Positions 48,284-62,345 of a stretch of 64,000 nt of DNA are shown one piece after another. Source of the stretch: Tethya wilhelma (Eukaryota; Porifera; Demospongiae; Tethyida; Tethyidae); NCBI GenBank assembly GCA_964030475.1, contig CAXIPT010000009.1:1815212-1879211 (forward strand), written 5' to 3'. The translations under genes and the position numbers were made by a program. Numbering within the stretch: the stretch's first letter is position 1; the number at the start of each line of letters is the position of its first letter. Under the pieces are notes generated by a model that worked only from the letters and a program-made list of their open reading frames with translations, did no database searches and had not been told where the DNA came from.

Positions 48284-50279
48284 TATAACACACGCACAAT
48301 AATAGCGAGTGAAAAGGGGCAAGACACACCCGATAAAAATGAAAGTTTCTGAGAGAAATTCTCAAGGGAGACGCGCTTACACTTCAGAGTAGAAGCGCAA
48401 GCTTATCCCAATGCTATTGGTATATCAAACAGTCCAATATATTACTCTCTACCCAGATAGTTTACGTGTGTGCAGTGGATGGTCTATGTACCGTCCCTAC
48501 GTGAGAAGAACTGACTGTCTTTCCAATCGGATGGATGGATCGGTAAACACACAATGTCTGGATAATAATGAAGTGTGTTTTCGTGGAAGAAACTACTGTC
48601 TTGGGCACTAATACTGCCCTCTATACTCCTGTCATGATATCCTCAATTTCGGCCATTTTTGTGTTGTGGTCATAAATGGAAATGGGCGGGTTCAAAGGTC
48701 GGTGTCTAACGTTTTGCGCATGCTCAGAATGATGGGTGTAGCCATAGATATTAGAGACTACGTACCCGGGATTGGAAACGCAGGGAAATTAACAATCCAC
48801 GCGTGTTGCGCTTTGCTGTGCGTTAAATAGAATAACTGAAAAGATTCTCCAGAGACTTGCAGAAGTTTTGGACTGGAAAAGCAAACTGCACCTGCTTGAG
48901 GATGGATAGTGCTAGTGGCCGAGTTGGCAGCATTATTACGGTCATAATGTTTCCAATAACATGTCATTATTGTTCATGCATAAGAATATACAATAAGAAT
49001 TACATCATAAACTTCAACACTGCACTGTAGAGCAGTTATGATGACAGATTCAATCACAGATCAGAGAATAGAGACTGAAAGTGACAAAGAACTAGGAGAC
49101 TTGAAGTGGCAGAGTTCCTGTAGGATATACCTGGACTGTGGCATCAGAGACTGCAGCTTAACTTTGGTTTGCCGGGCGTAAACTTCTTATTACCAGAGAT
49201 AGGTGATGTGTGTGTCCCATCCTGCCAATTTGGAATAAAAAATAAAGACAAGCTCAAGTACTTGCTGTTTAACAGTACTGCATGACCTCAAACACTAATC
49301 TACCCAATCTTGATGCTTGGTGAATAAACCATTTGAGATCTAAGTACATGTAGTGACATAGCTTTCAACTGCAAACTAAAGTTTCTCACAAATAAAAACT
49401 CTGCCCAGGTTATACAGCATAGCCTAATGCAAACAAAAAATCAATATAAGCTACTGCCAAAGAATAGTATGGACATGAGAGGTACAGAAAGTCCTACATA
49501 AAGCTATACTATACCTACATACTGAATGGCAACACTGTATCACATCCCTTTGTTTTATGTCACACAACATTAGCCCGTTCCATAGAGCATCAAAAGCACT
49601 AGTTTATGCCATAAAAATTATTACTATTGTTGGTTTTTTTTAGCAGTTAGAGGTACAGGAAGAATGATAGTTCATAGATTCCCGGCTACTTTAGTACAAA
49701 TCAGCCTGGAATGCATAGTCTAGTTAGTACTTGCACTTTATTATTTCAGTACCAAGTAAGTATATTCTTACCTGTTTCAATGAAATCTTAGCTGTAGCAA
49801 AAGCGCCGCTTCTGTTCTGGATTTCACTCCTTTCTTGGGACGGCATCAAAGATTTACAAATTGTGGCAGCTGCCCAAAAATGCCCAAAAAACGCCCAAAA
49901 GTGCAACACGCGCGGTTCGTGAAATTTACATTAGAGCATATGGGCGTTTCCAATCCCGGGTACGTAGTCTATAATATCTATGGTGTAGCCGGCAAGTAAA
50001 TTGCGAGTCAAATGTCACTATTTTTAGCAAGTATTTTTAATACAATATAGGGTACAGTGATTTAGTGAATGCAACATATAAACATACATTACATTGTGTA
50101 GTGCAGAGTATAAGCAAAAAGAAAAAAAAGACAAATTAATGATAAATTAGGTAGGTAACTTTGCGGAGATCTGACAAAAAATTACGTCATAGATATGATA
50201 AATAAGCCATATCTACGATCTTGTTTGGAGTCAGTGCGTGTGGTATACTTAAAATAGACACACATTTGGAAGCGTTCCT
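48284..50279. other. Intergenic region, ZC3H 5' side to G-gamma 3' side
   Basis: It contains the terminal-inverted-repeat element 48,742-49,983. Left of it (48,284-48,736) is the promoter region of the ZC3H gene; right of it (49,990-50,279) is AT-rich 3' flank of the G-gamma gene. No coding region is supported. Confidence 0.55.
48742..49983. mobile_element. 1.24-kb non-autonomous DNA transposon with long TIRs
   Basis: Left end CCATAGATATTAGAGACTAC, right end its near-perfect complement (GTAGTCTATAATATCTATGG). Pairing continues for about 75 bp, through CCCGGGATTGGAAACGC and CGCGTGTTGCGCTTT. The element is flanked by a 5-bp direct repeat TGTAG (48737-48741 and 49984-49988), a likely target-site duplication. 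No transposase-like ORF is inside. The high identity of its ends suggests recent movement. Confidence 0.8.
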
Positions 50280-50801
50280 CTACAAAATGACACACTTTGT
50301 CTTGTCCTTGAAGGGGTTGTTCTCAGAGGGATAAAGAAGAGGGTCGTCATTTTCATTGTCTCCAACAAACTTAACCAGACTGTGTGTGTGTGTGTGTAGG
50401 TGGGTGGGTGGGTGTATGAGAGTAAGTGCATGTGTGTGTGTTGAATTATCCACTTATAACACTCTTATCGACTAAGCTATTTATGCACTCGTACATCGAG
50501 AAAATTCCAATCATTGTGCAATGTTGTTCGGACGACAGTTGTCAAGTTTTAATGTTAAAAAACACACCATCATATACACCATCTATGTTTACACTACAGC
50601 GAACACTTTCACTATCGATTTGGCCACTACAAACAGAACAAATTTCTTTTTAGGAAACAAACATACACATATGCATACACACACTTATAATTCAACTTAC
50701 TCGTGGCTTGCTTCTGAGACCTTAATTCTTTCTAAAGAAGCCTGGTCCCTCAGCTGTTTCACCATCTCTAAGGCTTGCTGCTGTGCTGAACTAGCTGACA
50801 T
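50280..50801 (-). CDS. Heterotrimeric G-protein gamma subunit
   Basis: Membrane-anchored partner of G-beta. Two exons, 50701-50801 and 50280-50379, encode 66 residues. Features: an N-terminal helix (SAQQQALEMVKQLRDQASLE), RIKVSEAS (the family's conserved RIKVS), then DDPLLYPSENNPFKDK, as in vertebrate NPF motifs, and a CVIL CAAX box. A final Leu predicts geranylgeranylation. Length (about 65-75 in the family) and exon structure fit. Family assignment is very secure; the paralogue number cannot be given. The start codon is about 500 bp from the Ras start on the other strand. Confidence 0.92.
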
Positions 50802-50885
50802 CCTGGCTTTGAAAAACTTTGGTAATTTGATCTATATCTGAGATGAAACAAAGAGTAAACTGTCATTTGAGTATCCCATACATAC

Positions 50886-51092
50886 ATGAGCGCAACGCCA
50901 AAAGCTTATTCTAGAGTTTTAGCACAAAATACGCAGTCTGCAGACATTCAAACGCTCTCAAAAAAGCTGGACAACTTACCTACTATCTTTCAAGGTCCCT
51001 CACCGGTGTTTTCTTCCAGATTAGATCACGTGAACTCGGTAGCGGGCGCCCCTTGCGACACCCAATTAGCCAGCCGAGCAGGTGGAGTCTGA
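50886..51092 (+). CDS. Small ORF between G-gamma and Ras (doubtful)
   Basis: 68-codon ATG-initiated ORF (MSATPKAYSRVLAQNTQSAD...) that starts 85 bp from the divergent G-gamma ATG and ends about 200 bp before Ras. Composition is protein-like (no low complexity), but I recognise no family, and it may be 5' UTR or promoter sequence of Ras. Confidence 0.2.
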   Translation: MSATPKAYSRVLAQNTQSADIQTLSKKLDNLPTIFQGPSPVFSSRLDHVNSVAGAPCDTQLASRAGGV

Positions 51093-51297
51093 AAATAGTG
51101 CAATGGAATGCAGCCATTTATGGAGGAAACTGTCTAAATTGTACTAAAAATAGAACAAATCGGCTGAATCTATAAATAGCATAGTGTGAAATGCACTGCC
51201 CAAACTCTCCACAAACCGTAATTCATGAAAACCGAGTGAATTTGTGGACATCTAAAGCGAGCAAAGCAAGGAGATCGCAAACAGAGACGCTGTAAAG

Positions 51298-53673
<2,376 letters not shown>

Positions 53674-54356
53674 TTTTACTCCACACACACACAAAACTCA
53701 AATTCTATTTGTTGTTTGTCACACACTAAGACAGATCAACGCAAATATTTTAGTTTTTTTGAGTGTTTTTTTTCTCCAGTGTTTTTCTTCTGTGTACGTT
53801 CAACTACCATTCATTGTATGCACAGAAATAGTCACGCACATGTATTATAATTGTTACGTCTTAGAAGATCTAATTATTATCAAATGTGTAAGAAATAAAC
53901 TATATATTTTTTCGTGAAGTATGTAACTTTTCTTGTGTTTGCATAATTGGATACGTATATGTAAAACCATCTACTAGTGAAATAATTTAAATTATTATGT
54001 CGAAAGTGATGAGTACTATATATTTTCAATGATAAAAGATTATAATTTTTGAAGATATAATAGATAATACAGCATGAATTGAATGGGTTACAGAATTTTC
54101 AGAATTACATAAGAACGATTTATGCCAGATAAACAAGAATTGGGTTTTGATCACATGTATACGCATTGTTGACACCTGTTACTATTTTTAGAACAGGTCG
54201 ACCAGCTAGCTAAATTTAGATTTGGCGACACGGCCACTTTGATGTGAGGGATCTATAATGATCACAAATTAAGGGAACAATGAACTCAATCAAGAAATAT
54301 CGAAAAGGATCGAGACATAAACGGTTGTAAATGCAATACCTGATTGAGGGTCTTGT
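53674..54356. other. Convergent intergenic region, Ras / KIF27
   Basis: It holds the Ras 3' UTR (AATAAA at about 53,894) and the 3' end of the minus-strand kinesin gene. It is AT-rich, with no ORF of interest. Where the kinesin coding region ends is not settled: after the last clear exon (54,479) a (GT)n tract (about 54,404-54,470) follows, then a possible short terminal exon. Confidence 0.5.
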
Positions 54357-54407
54357 TTACGGGCCATACGTTCTGCAACATCTGTCGAACTGTGTGTTCG
54401 TGTGTGT

Positions 54408-54462
<55 letters not shown>

Positions 54463-55058
54463 TGAGTGCTTCGACTTACCTAAGCTGTCGTAACTGTCTT
54501 TTCTGCTTTCTCACAACTTGAGCACTCCCCCCCGCACTTCCTCTGCCCCCTGAACTCTCTCTGCCCCCCGCACTCCCTCTACCCCCTGAGCTCCCTCCTT
54601 CCATTTCACTGACGTCCAACCCAGGCTTAATATTGAGGGAATTCCCCTCAACTCCAATGACATCACTCTTAATAGCACCACCCCCACTATCAGGCTTCAG
54701 TTCAGTGGTCCGTTGGATGACGTGTCCCACAACTTGTATCTCCGGCCGATCCAACGAGTCCACCACCTTCATGTCACCTTTGACCTCTCCTTTGACCTTC
54801 TCTAGAGAGGCTGGTGAATCAGTGATCACGTGTGCTAAGCTCTCTCTCTCTGAAGCAGCCATTGATGATGACTGGAGTCTTTTCTTGAGCTCACGACTTG
54901 TCTTCTTGTAGTAGTAGAGATCTTTCTCGAGGAGCTTCATCTTTGACTCCAGTGAGTGTATCCTCTCCTGGGAGGTGGTGGAGGCGGACTGGACCTCCTG
55001 CTCCTTCTTGGAGAGCTGCTGCATCAAGAACCTCACCTGACGCTCATGGTCCTGCAGT

Positions 55059-55092
<34 letters not shown>

Positions 55093-55827
55093 AGGAGTTT
55101 GTTGTCAAAAGAATTGTGATGATTTTGTGACATTTTCAATTGTAGTGTAAAGTGCAGTGTTTCAACAAGACCTGAAAGTGCTTCAAAACGTGACACTATC
55201 TCAGCCTTCAAAGGAAAGACCCACTCACACACAGCAAAGGTGCCACTACTCTAACATGGAACAGCACCCAGCCAAGCTAGTCGCTAGGATCACTCACTCT
55301 TTCCATACAAGAAGAGAGAGCTACCCTCTAAACCATTCTCAAATAAAAAAGTTCCCTAAAGAAAGAAAGAAAGAAAGAGGGTTCTTTGGCAACAAGTTTT
55401 GCTGGCTGATTGTTTCCTACATTCCAGAGTGGCAGTGTGTTGACCATAATATTGACTTTGACTTCCCAGAGACACCCATACACATGCACACACACAGCAT
55501 GCACTACACCATGATGTGTGTGTTCAATAGGTGACATATTTGGAATGGAAAAAGAAAACAGTGACTTCTAACTTCCATTTAAATTTGATTACCAAAACTT
55601 CCCCAGCAGCTTCTATACCCAATAGTACACCTGGTCCAACCATTAAGAATCATCTACCAATAAACCTGTTACTCTTGTATCGCCTAGCTCAAACTTCTTC
55701 TAGTCTCTGGATTGAATGTCCACATTTGAACACATGTCAACACATGATTGAGTTATAACTGGTCACATTTGAGTTATAACTGGGTATGGGGTATGACATA
55801 ACTGGGTGAACATTATGTATATTATTG

Positions 55828-55867
<40 letters not shown>

Positions 55868-56444
55868 TCTGCTGAGCCAGCTGTTGTCTCTCTGCCTCTT
55901 GCTGAGCCTGTCTCCCGGATCTCTCCAGCTGCCTTATCATCTCCTGCTGGTCCCCCACCCTCACCTCCAGCTCCCTCTGTGCCAGCTTATCTTTCTCCTC
56001 GACAACTCGCAAGTCGACAACCTTCTGGAAATATCGGACCAGAAGGCTCTGAGAATCTGCTGCTGCTAAATCTTGAAACTTTGTGAGGAGTTCTTGTGAT
56101 GGGCTGTGTGTGTCTTGAAGGAGAAATTTGACGTTGAATTGTTTTGAAGAAATGGAGTCATTCTTAAAGTCGATGGCCGCCTCTAAGATCTCAATGTGTT
56201 CATTCAGTTCGTGCAGCCTACAGTAAAGTGCATCATAGGTGATATGTACATGCTAAAGCCTGGTCCCTAGGCACAATTTTCTGCCTGAAATATTTAGTCT
56301 TTTTTTTTTCAAGTAAGAAATTTTTTTTTTACTCAAACATACTTTCTCTGATCTTGTTGTGAGAGTAAGGTTCCTTGATCTTTGTTCAGCTTTAGCTGCT
56401 CTCTCTTTCTCACCAATTCATCCCTACACACACACACACAGGTA

Positions 56445-56510
<66 letters not shown>

Positions 56511-58406
56511 GAAGAATGGACAAATGCTCACAAGCCTAAAAGCTAAAAAGCTTCAACAAACCTCTCTTTACTAAGCTCAGCTATCTCCCTCCCTCTTGAC
56601 TGTATGCTGGCGGCAGTGGTGGTGATACCATCAGGGGTAGCAGCTGCTCTAGTCTCGTGTTGTTTGACACTGATGGCGCTCTCAATGGAGTCAATCTGAA
56701 GCGAGAGACGGACAATATCCCTCGCCACATCTTGCCGGCTCTTGAGCTGTTTGGCCGCCAGTGTGTCTCTCTCTGCCAACAGTGTTTCTCTCTCAGCTAT
56801 GATTCTCTCTCTCTCTGACAAATCCTGGAAAAGATGGCCATGGATGTGATGTGACAAAGTGTCGATAAGGTACAATCACAAGAGAGGGATTGTGAGGACA
56901 TGGACAACCTTCTCCAGGGCTTCAATGGTCTGTCTTTGCTTCAGCATCTTTTCCACCTCCTCATCCAACCACACTCGCTGAGCCTCCAGCTTATGACTTA
57001 GAAAACAAACAAACAAAAAACAAACAAACAAAAAACAAACAAACAAAAAACAAACAAAGAAAAAAGCTAGCAACAATAAACCATTCAAATACTCAATAGT
57101 AAAAAATCTTATTGTGGTATATATACTGAAGTAGAGCTTGATGTCATGTGCTACCTTTCACTGGTGCTCTGGCTGTCAGACTTCTTTCCACTCATCATTC
57201 GAAGCTTCCTCTGAACTGCAGCTACCTGTGTGTATGTATATGGGGGACTAGTGTAGATTCATACAATATTTTCTGCTCTAAATCAGCAATGGTTGGTCAT
57301 TAGAAGCTGGGACTTGGACCATTACAATCAGCATGAAGAGCTCTTTCAAAAGATATGGTTTATTTTTAAAATTGGAAAATGTCTATTTTTGTTAGAAAAT
57401 CGCACTTGAACAAAGGCTATAATCCATGGTTTTTGATGATTTTCTTCAAAATTAAAATCTGGCAATAAACCATATCATTTTAAAGATCTCTTTGTGCTGA
57501 TCACAATGGTACCGATCCCAGCTCAATACGTCCTTCCTAGACTGAGATATTCTTGATAATGTGTTGAGAACCTAAACCATCATACAGTGATGAGAAACCA
57601 AGAACCCAGCAACACTTTACCAGGCATATTTCAGCCTTGGACGGTTGTATTGAGATGGGACTGGCACCATTGTGATCAGCATGATAAGAGCTTTCAAATG
57701 ATATGGTTTATTTGTAAAATTGGAAAATGGTAATTTTTGTCAAAATCGCATTTGACCAAAGGGCTATAATCCATGGTTTTTGATGATTTTCATTAAAATT
57801 TAAATCTGGCATCAAAATATATCATTTGAAAGATCTCTTCACGCTGATCACAATGGTACCGATCCCAGCTCAATACGACCTTCCTAGGCGGAGATATTCT
57901 TGATAATGTGTTGAGAACCTAAACCATCATACAGTGATGAGAAACCAAGAACCTAAAACCATCATACTTGATGAGAAACCAAGAACCCAGCAACACATTA
58001 CCAGGCCTATCTCAGCCTAGGAAGGTCGTATTGAGATGGGACTTGCACCATTGTGGTCAGCGCGATGAGAGCTTTCAAATGATATGGTTTATTTGTGAAA
58101 TTGGAAAATGGAAATTTTTGTCAAAATCGCACTTGACCAAAGGCTATAATCCATGGTTTTTGATGATTTTCATCAAAATTTCAATCTGGCAATAAACCAT
58201 ATCATTAGAAAGATCGCTTTGAGCTGATCACAATGGTACCAATCCCAACTCAATACGACCTTCCTAGGCTGAGATACAGCCCAGAATGTATCTTGCTACA
58301 CACCTCTTCTGTCTTGATCTTCAGCACTTTACTCTGGTGTTCACTCTGCGTCTGGAGTGTCTGAATCCTGTGCAAGTACCTCTGGAGATCCGTCTGTGTG
58401 TGTGTG

Positions 58407-58453
<47 letters not shown>

Positions 58454-59901
58454 GTGTGTGTGCGTACGTACGTATGTAAGTACAAGCCTACCTCTAACTT
58501 TGTCTTCTTCTCTGTCTGTTTCTTGAGCTTTCTCTTGAGCACCTCCTGCTGGTTCCTCAACCTCTCCACCCCACTCTCCAGCTCCTCCACCCGCCTCTCA
58601 CTCCTGCTACCAAATTGAACCATTCTCTCCGTCTCCTACAGCATCACACACACACAGTACTGCCGTCATTGCTGAGTGGCCAATTTATTAAGTAGTAGTA
58701 AACACTGTTCTCACTTTTTGCTTCTTTTGTAGAGAGGCCAATTTTCGTTTGGCTGTTGAAAGTTTCTTCTTCTGTTCTCTGCAAGCATAAGATGGTTGTA
58801 TGGTCTTACTTTGCATGTATACAAGATTTATAACTAATGTCAGCCTGTCACTGAGTTATGTCGACCTGTGTCTGAATTAGGTCAACCTGTACTTGAGTTA
58901 GGTCAACCTGTGCTTGAATTAGGTCAACCTGCACCTGAATTAGGTCAAGGTCGACCTGTACCTGAGTTAGGTCAACCTGACCTGTACTTGAATTAGGTCA
59001 ACCTGTGCTTGAATTAGGTCAACCTGCACCTGAATTAGGTCGACCTATACCTGAGTTATGTCAACTTGTACCTGAATTAGGTCGACCTGTACCTTAATTA
59101 GGTCAACCTGTCACTGAGTTATGTTGACCTGTACCTTAATTAGGTCAACCTGTCACTGAGTTGTGTCGACCTGTACCTTAATTAGGTCGACCTGTACTTG
59201 AATTAGGTCAACCTGCACCTGAATTAGGTCGACCTATACCTGAGTTATCTCAACTTGTACCTGAATTAGGTCAACCTGTACCTGAATTAGGTCAACCTGT
59301 ACCTGAGTTAGGTCAACCTGAATTAGGTCGACCTGTACCTGAATTAGGTCAACCTGTACTTGAATTAGGTCGACCTGCACCTGAATTAGGTCAACCTGTA
59401 CCTCAACCTGTACCTGAATTAGGTCAACCTGTGCCTGAATTAGGTCAACCTGTACCTCAACCTGTACCTGAATTAGGTCAACCTGTACCTGAGTTATGTC
59501 ATCCTGTGCCTGAATTAGGTCGACCTGTTCTGACTGTGCCTGGGCATAACTTTGGCACAGGTTGACATACAGCTCAGAATAAGTTGGGCATAGGTTGACC
59601 TGTGTCTGAGTTATATAATTTGGTGTATAATATAATTATATAGTATTATCATTTGGTACTAAGGTATTCAAAAAAGTTGTCTGGAGGCTGAGTGAGTGAG
59701 TGAGTAATTGAGTAAGGATGGTTGACTTATAACCTCTTGGAACCAAGTTCAAGTCATACCAGTTTAGGAAGAAAAGGGAAAAAAAGATTTACAACATACT
59801 CGATAAGTTTCTCTCCATCTTTACCCAGCTGGCTATGAGTGCCTTGTTGAAGCTCACTCTGAGCTCGTTGTAACTCCCTCTGAGCTATTGCTGCTTCCTA
59901 N

Positions 59902-59942
<41 letters not shown>

Positions 59943-62306
59943 AGAAGACTCATACATCTCCATGGTGTAGTGCCTTACTTGTTCCAGCTTCTGTATCTTA
60001 GAAAGATTTGTTTCATTCAGTTGCTTGGCAACCGTATTGCTCTTCACCAATTCATGAATCAGCTCCTCCTTCATCCTAGAGTAATGCAGCGGTTTGATCA
60101 CATAACGATAACACGTTGGTCACAAATTACAGAAAAATAGTACATGATTGTATCATGGGCAAAGAAAAGTTGTGTGTGTGTGTGTGTGTGTTGGTGAAAT
60201 CTGCACAAAGAAATGTACCTGATTTTGAAGTTGAGAGTCTTCAATTCTTCATTAGCTTGAGCCAGTCTGCAGTGAGTGCAAACATATCGATATAACATGG
60301 CCGGGTATCACACAAACAGAACACACACACCAGCCTATAAATTCAGCCTATCAAAGACCTCCCCCCAGCCCCCTTCCCTCATAGCCACTGAGTTAGTTCA
60401 AAAAAGAGAGAGGAAGGTCTGGGAAGGTCTTAGCCATTCTCTCTCTCGCCCAACTCACTTGTCCTCAGCGTTGGCTAGCTGGTGCTGGGATTCCATGGCG
60501 CTCTCGTTCAACAGCTCCAACTCCTCCTCTTCATTGCCGACAAACTGAGAGCCCCTTCCTCCCCTCTTGTTACCATGGCGACCAACGTGTGGGGTATGAA
60601 GTCGTTTGGCAAGAGGGGGGCCAGCAGTACCTGTTTGTTGTTGGCCCATGGGCTCATTCTTAGGAAAGCCCGGGTCTTCTGAGCCAGTTGTAGCAATGAG
60701 TATTGGTATTGAGGGTCCTTGTGGTTGGTGGGTATTGAAGAGGGTGTGTGTCCGTCCCAGAGGGGGAGTGGGGAACTCCTCACCCGTCTCTTCTATGCCA
60801 GGTTGAGGGGTGTGGTCACTGCTGACGTTGTGGGTGTGGTCTCGGCTAACGAGCTTCACAGCTGCTAGGCATTTGTTAAGGATCTCCAGTGACCTTTGAA
60901 CCCCTTCTTGTGAGAAATCCTGTACAAAGGAAACAGTCATAAAACATTTCATACCAGTTTAGATATAGTACAGAGTATAGTGTAAGTTTACAGCAAATAA
61001 TTTGAAGAGTAGCTAATAAAAAGAGATTGAATCTTAGCGCGCACACACACACACACGCACACACACACACACACACACACACCTCCATCTGTCCCGTCTT
61101 GACCTTCCCTAGGAGGACACTCTGATGGATTTCCTCAAACCCTCTCATTTCTGGCGTCTTCAGCGATCGCTCCATCACACCATCACTGTCACCCACGGCG
61201 ATGTGCTGCTCCTCTGCTACCAAACTGTCCGACAAAAGTGTCGACTGTCCGCCCACAACTCCTGCTGCAGATTCAGACGGTACAAAGGTATCGTCAGAAC
61301 CTTCTACTTCGCTCTTTTCAGCCTCAAGTAATTCATTTCGATTCTCTAAACCACTGTAAGAGTTCTGTCGTAGCTGCTGCTCTTCGATCCACTCCCTCTG
61401 TCTCTCAATGACCTGATCCCTCAGAGACAGTTCGCTAGCCATGAGGGTCACCTGTTGGTAGACCTGATGGAGCTCTGATTGCAAGAGACCCTCGTTCTCC
61501 TGCGCTGCCAACCACATTGCTTCGATCCTCTCTTTCTCTTTGAGCAGCTCGTCGTAGCTGCTCTGAAGTTCTCCGATCTCTTCCATCTTTTCGCTAAAGA
61601 GCTCTTCGTCGGACTGGAGGTCCAACTGGCACTGCTCCAGCTGACGACGCAGGAGAGTGATGGTCTCCTTGGCTCGCTGGGATAAAGGGGAGGAGGTCGA
61701 AGGTCGTGGGACTTGAGACTGAGAGGACCATGCTTCGTTTCCTAGTAGAATAAGGGAACAAGTTAATTGTATTGTAACTATCATAAGTTATTTTTGTTGT
61801 AATAATAGAATAATATAGCAGCATTGTATACACAGGCTCAGAATTAGTCTATTGAGCTATATAGACCCTCTTTTCTATCTCTGATCAGTGACATGGAGAA
61901 GATAAGGGGTAGAAGAAAGGTCCAAGACTAGCTCAACAGATTGAGATTACAGCAGTTGCTACCTTCCAGTAGTTTGGATTCCTCCAGCCATTCCTTGAGC
62001 CTTGTCACCACAGCTGCGTCTAGTCTAGCCCCGCCCCTTCCTTCATCGTGACTGTCACTGGTGGAGGAGGAGGAGGTCAGTTGGAGGACACACCCCCTTA
62101 TGGCTGAGATGGAGGAGAGGTAATGGTGGCATCTCTGTCTGGAGAGGCTCAGCTCATCACGAAGCTCCTTGAGCTGTGACTCCATTTCAGGAAGCTGCTG
62201 GAGGTGAAGTGGAAAGAAGGAAAATGGAATATATATTCTATCATTGTGCATTTATAGTCACAACCATTCAAATTCTACTAGTCTTGTTACCAGGCTCCTC
62301 ATTTGC

Positions 62307-62345
<39 letters not shown>

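Noticed and set aside
48411..48611. 66-residue plus-strand ORF upstream of the ZC3H gene
   Set aside because: No recognisable domain, no flanking signals; it lies in promoter/intergenic sequence.
58840..59612. Possible CRISPR-like array because of many short direct repeats
   Set aside because: Units follow each other with no unique spacers and lie in a KIF27 intron of a eukaryote; it is a minisatellite.
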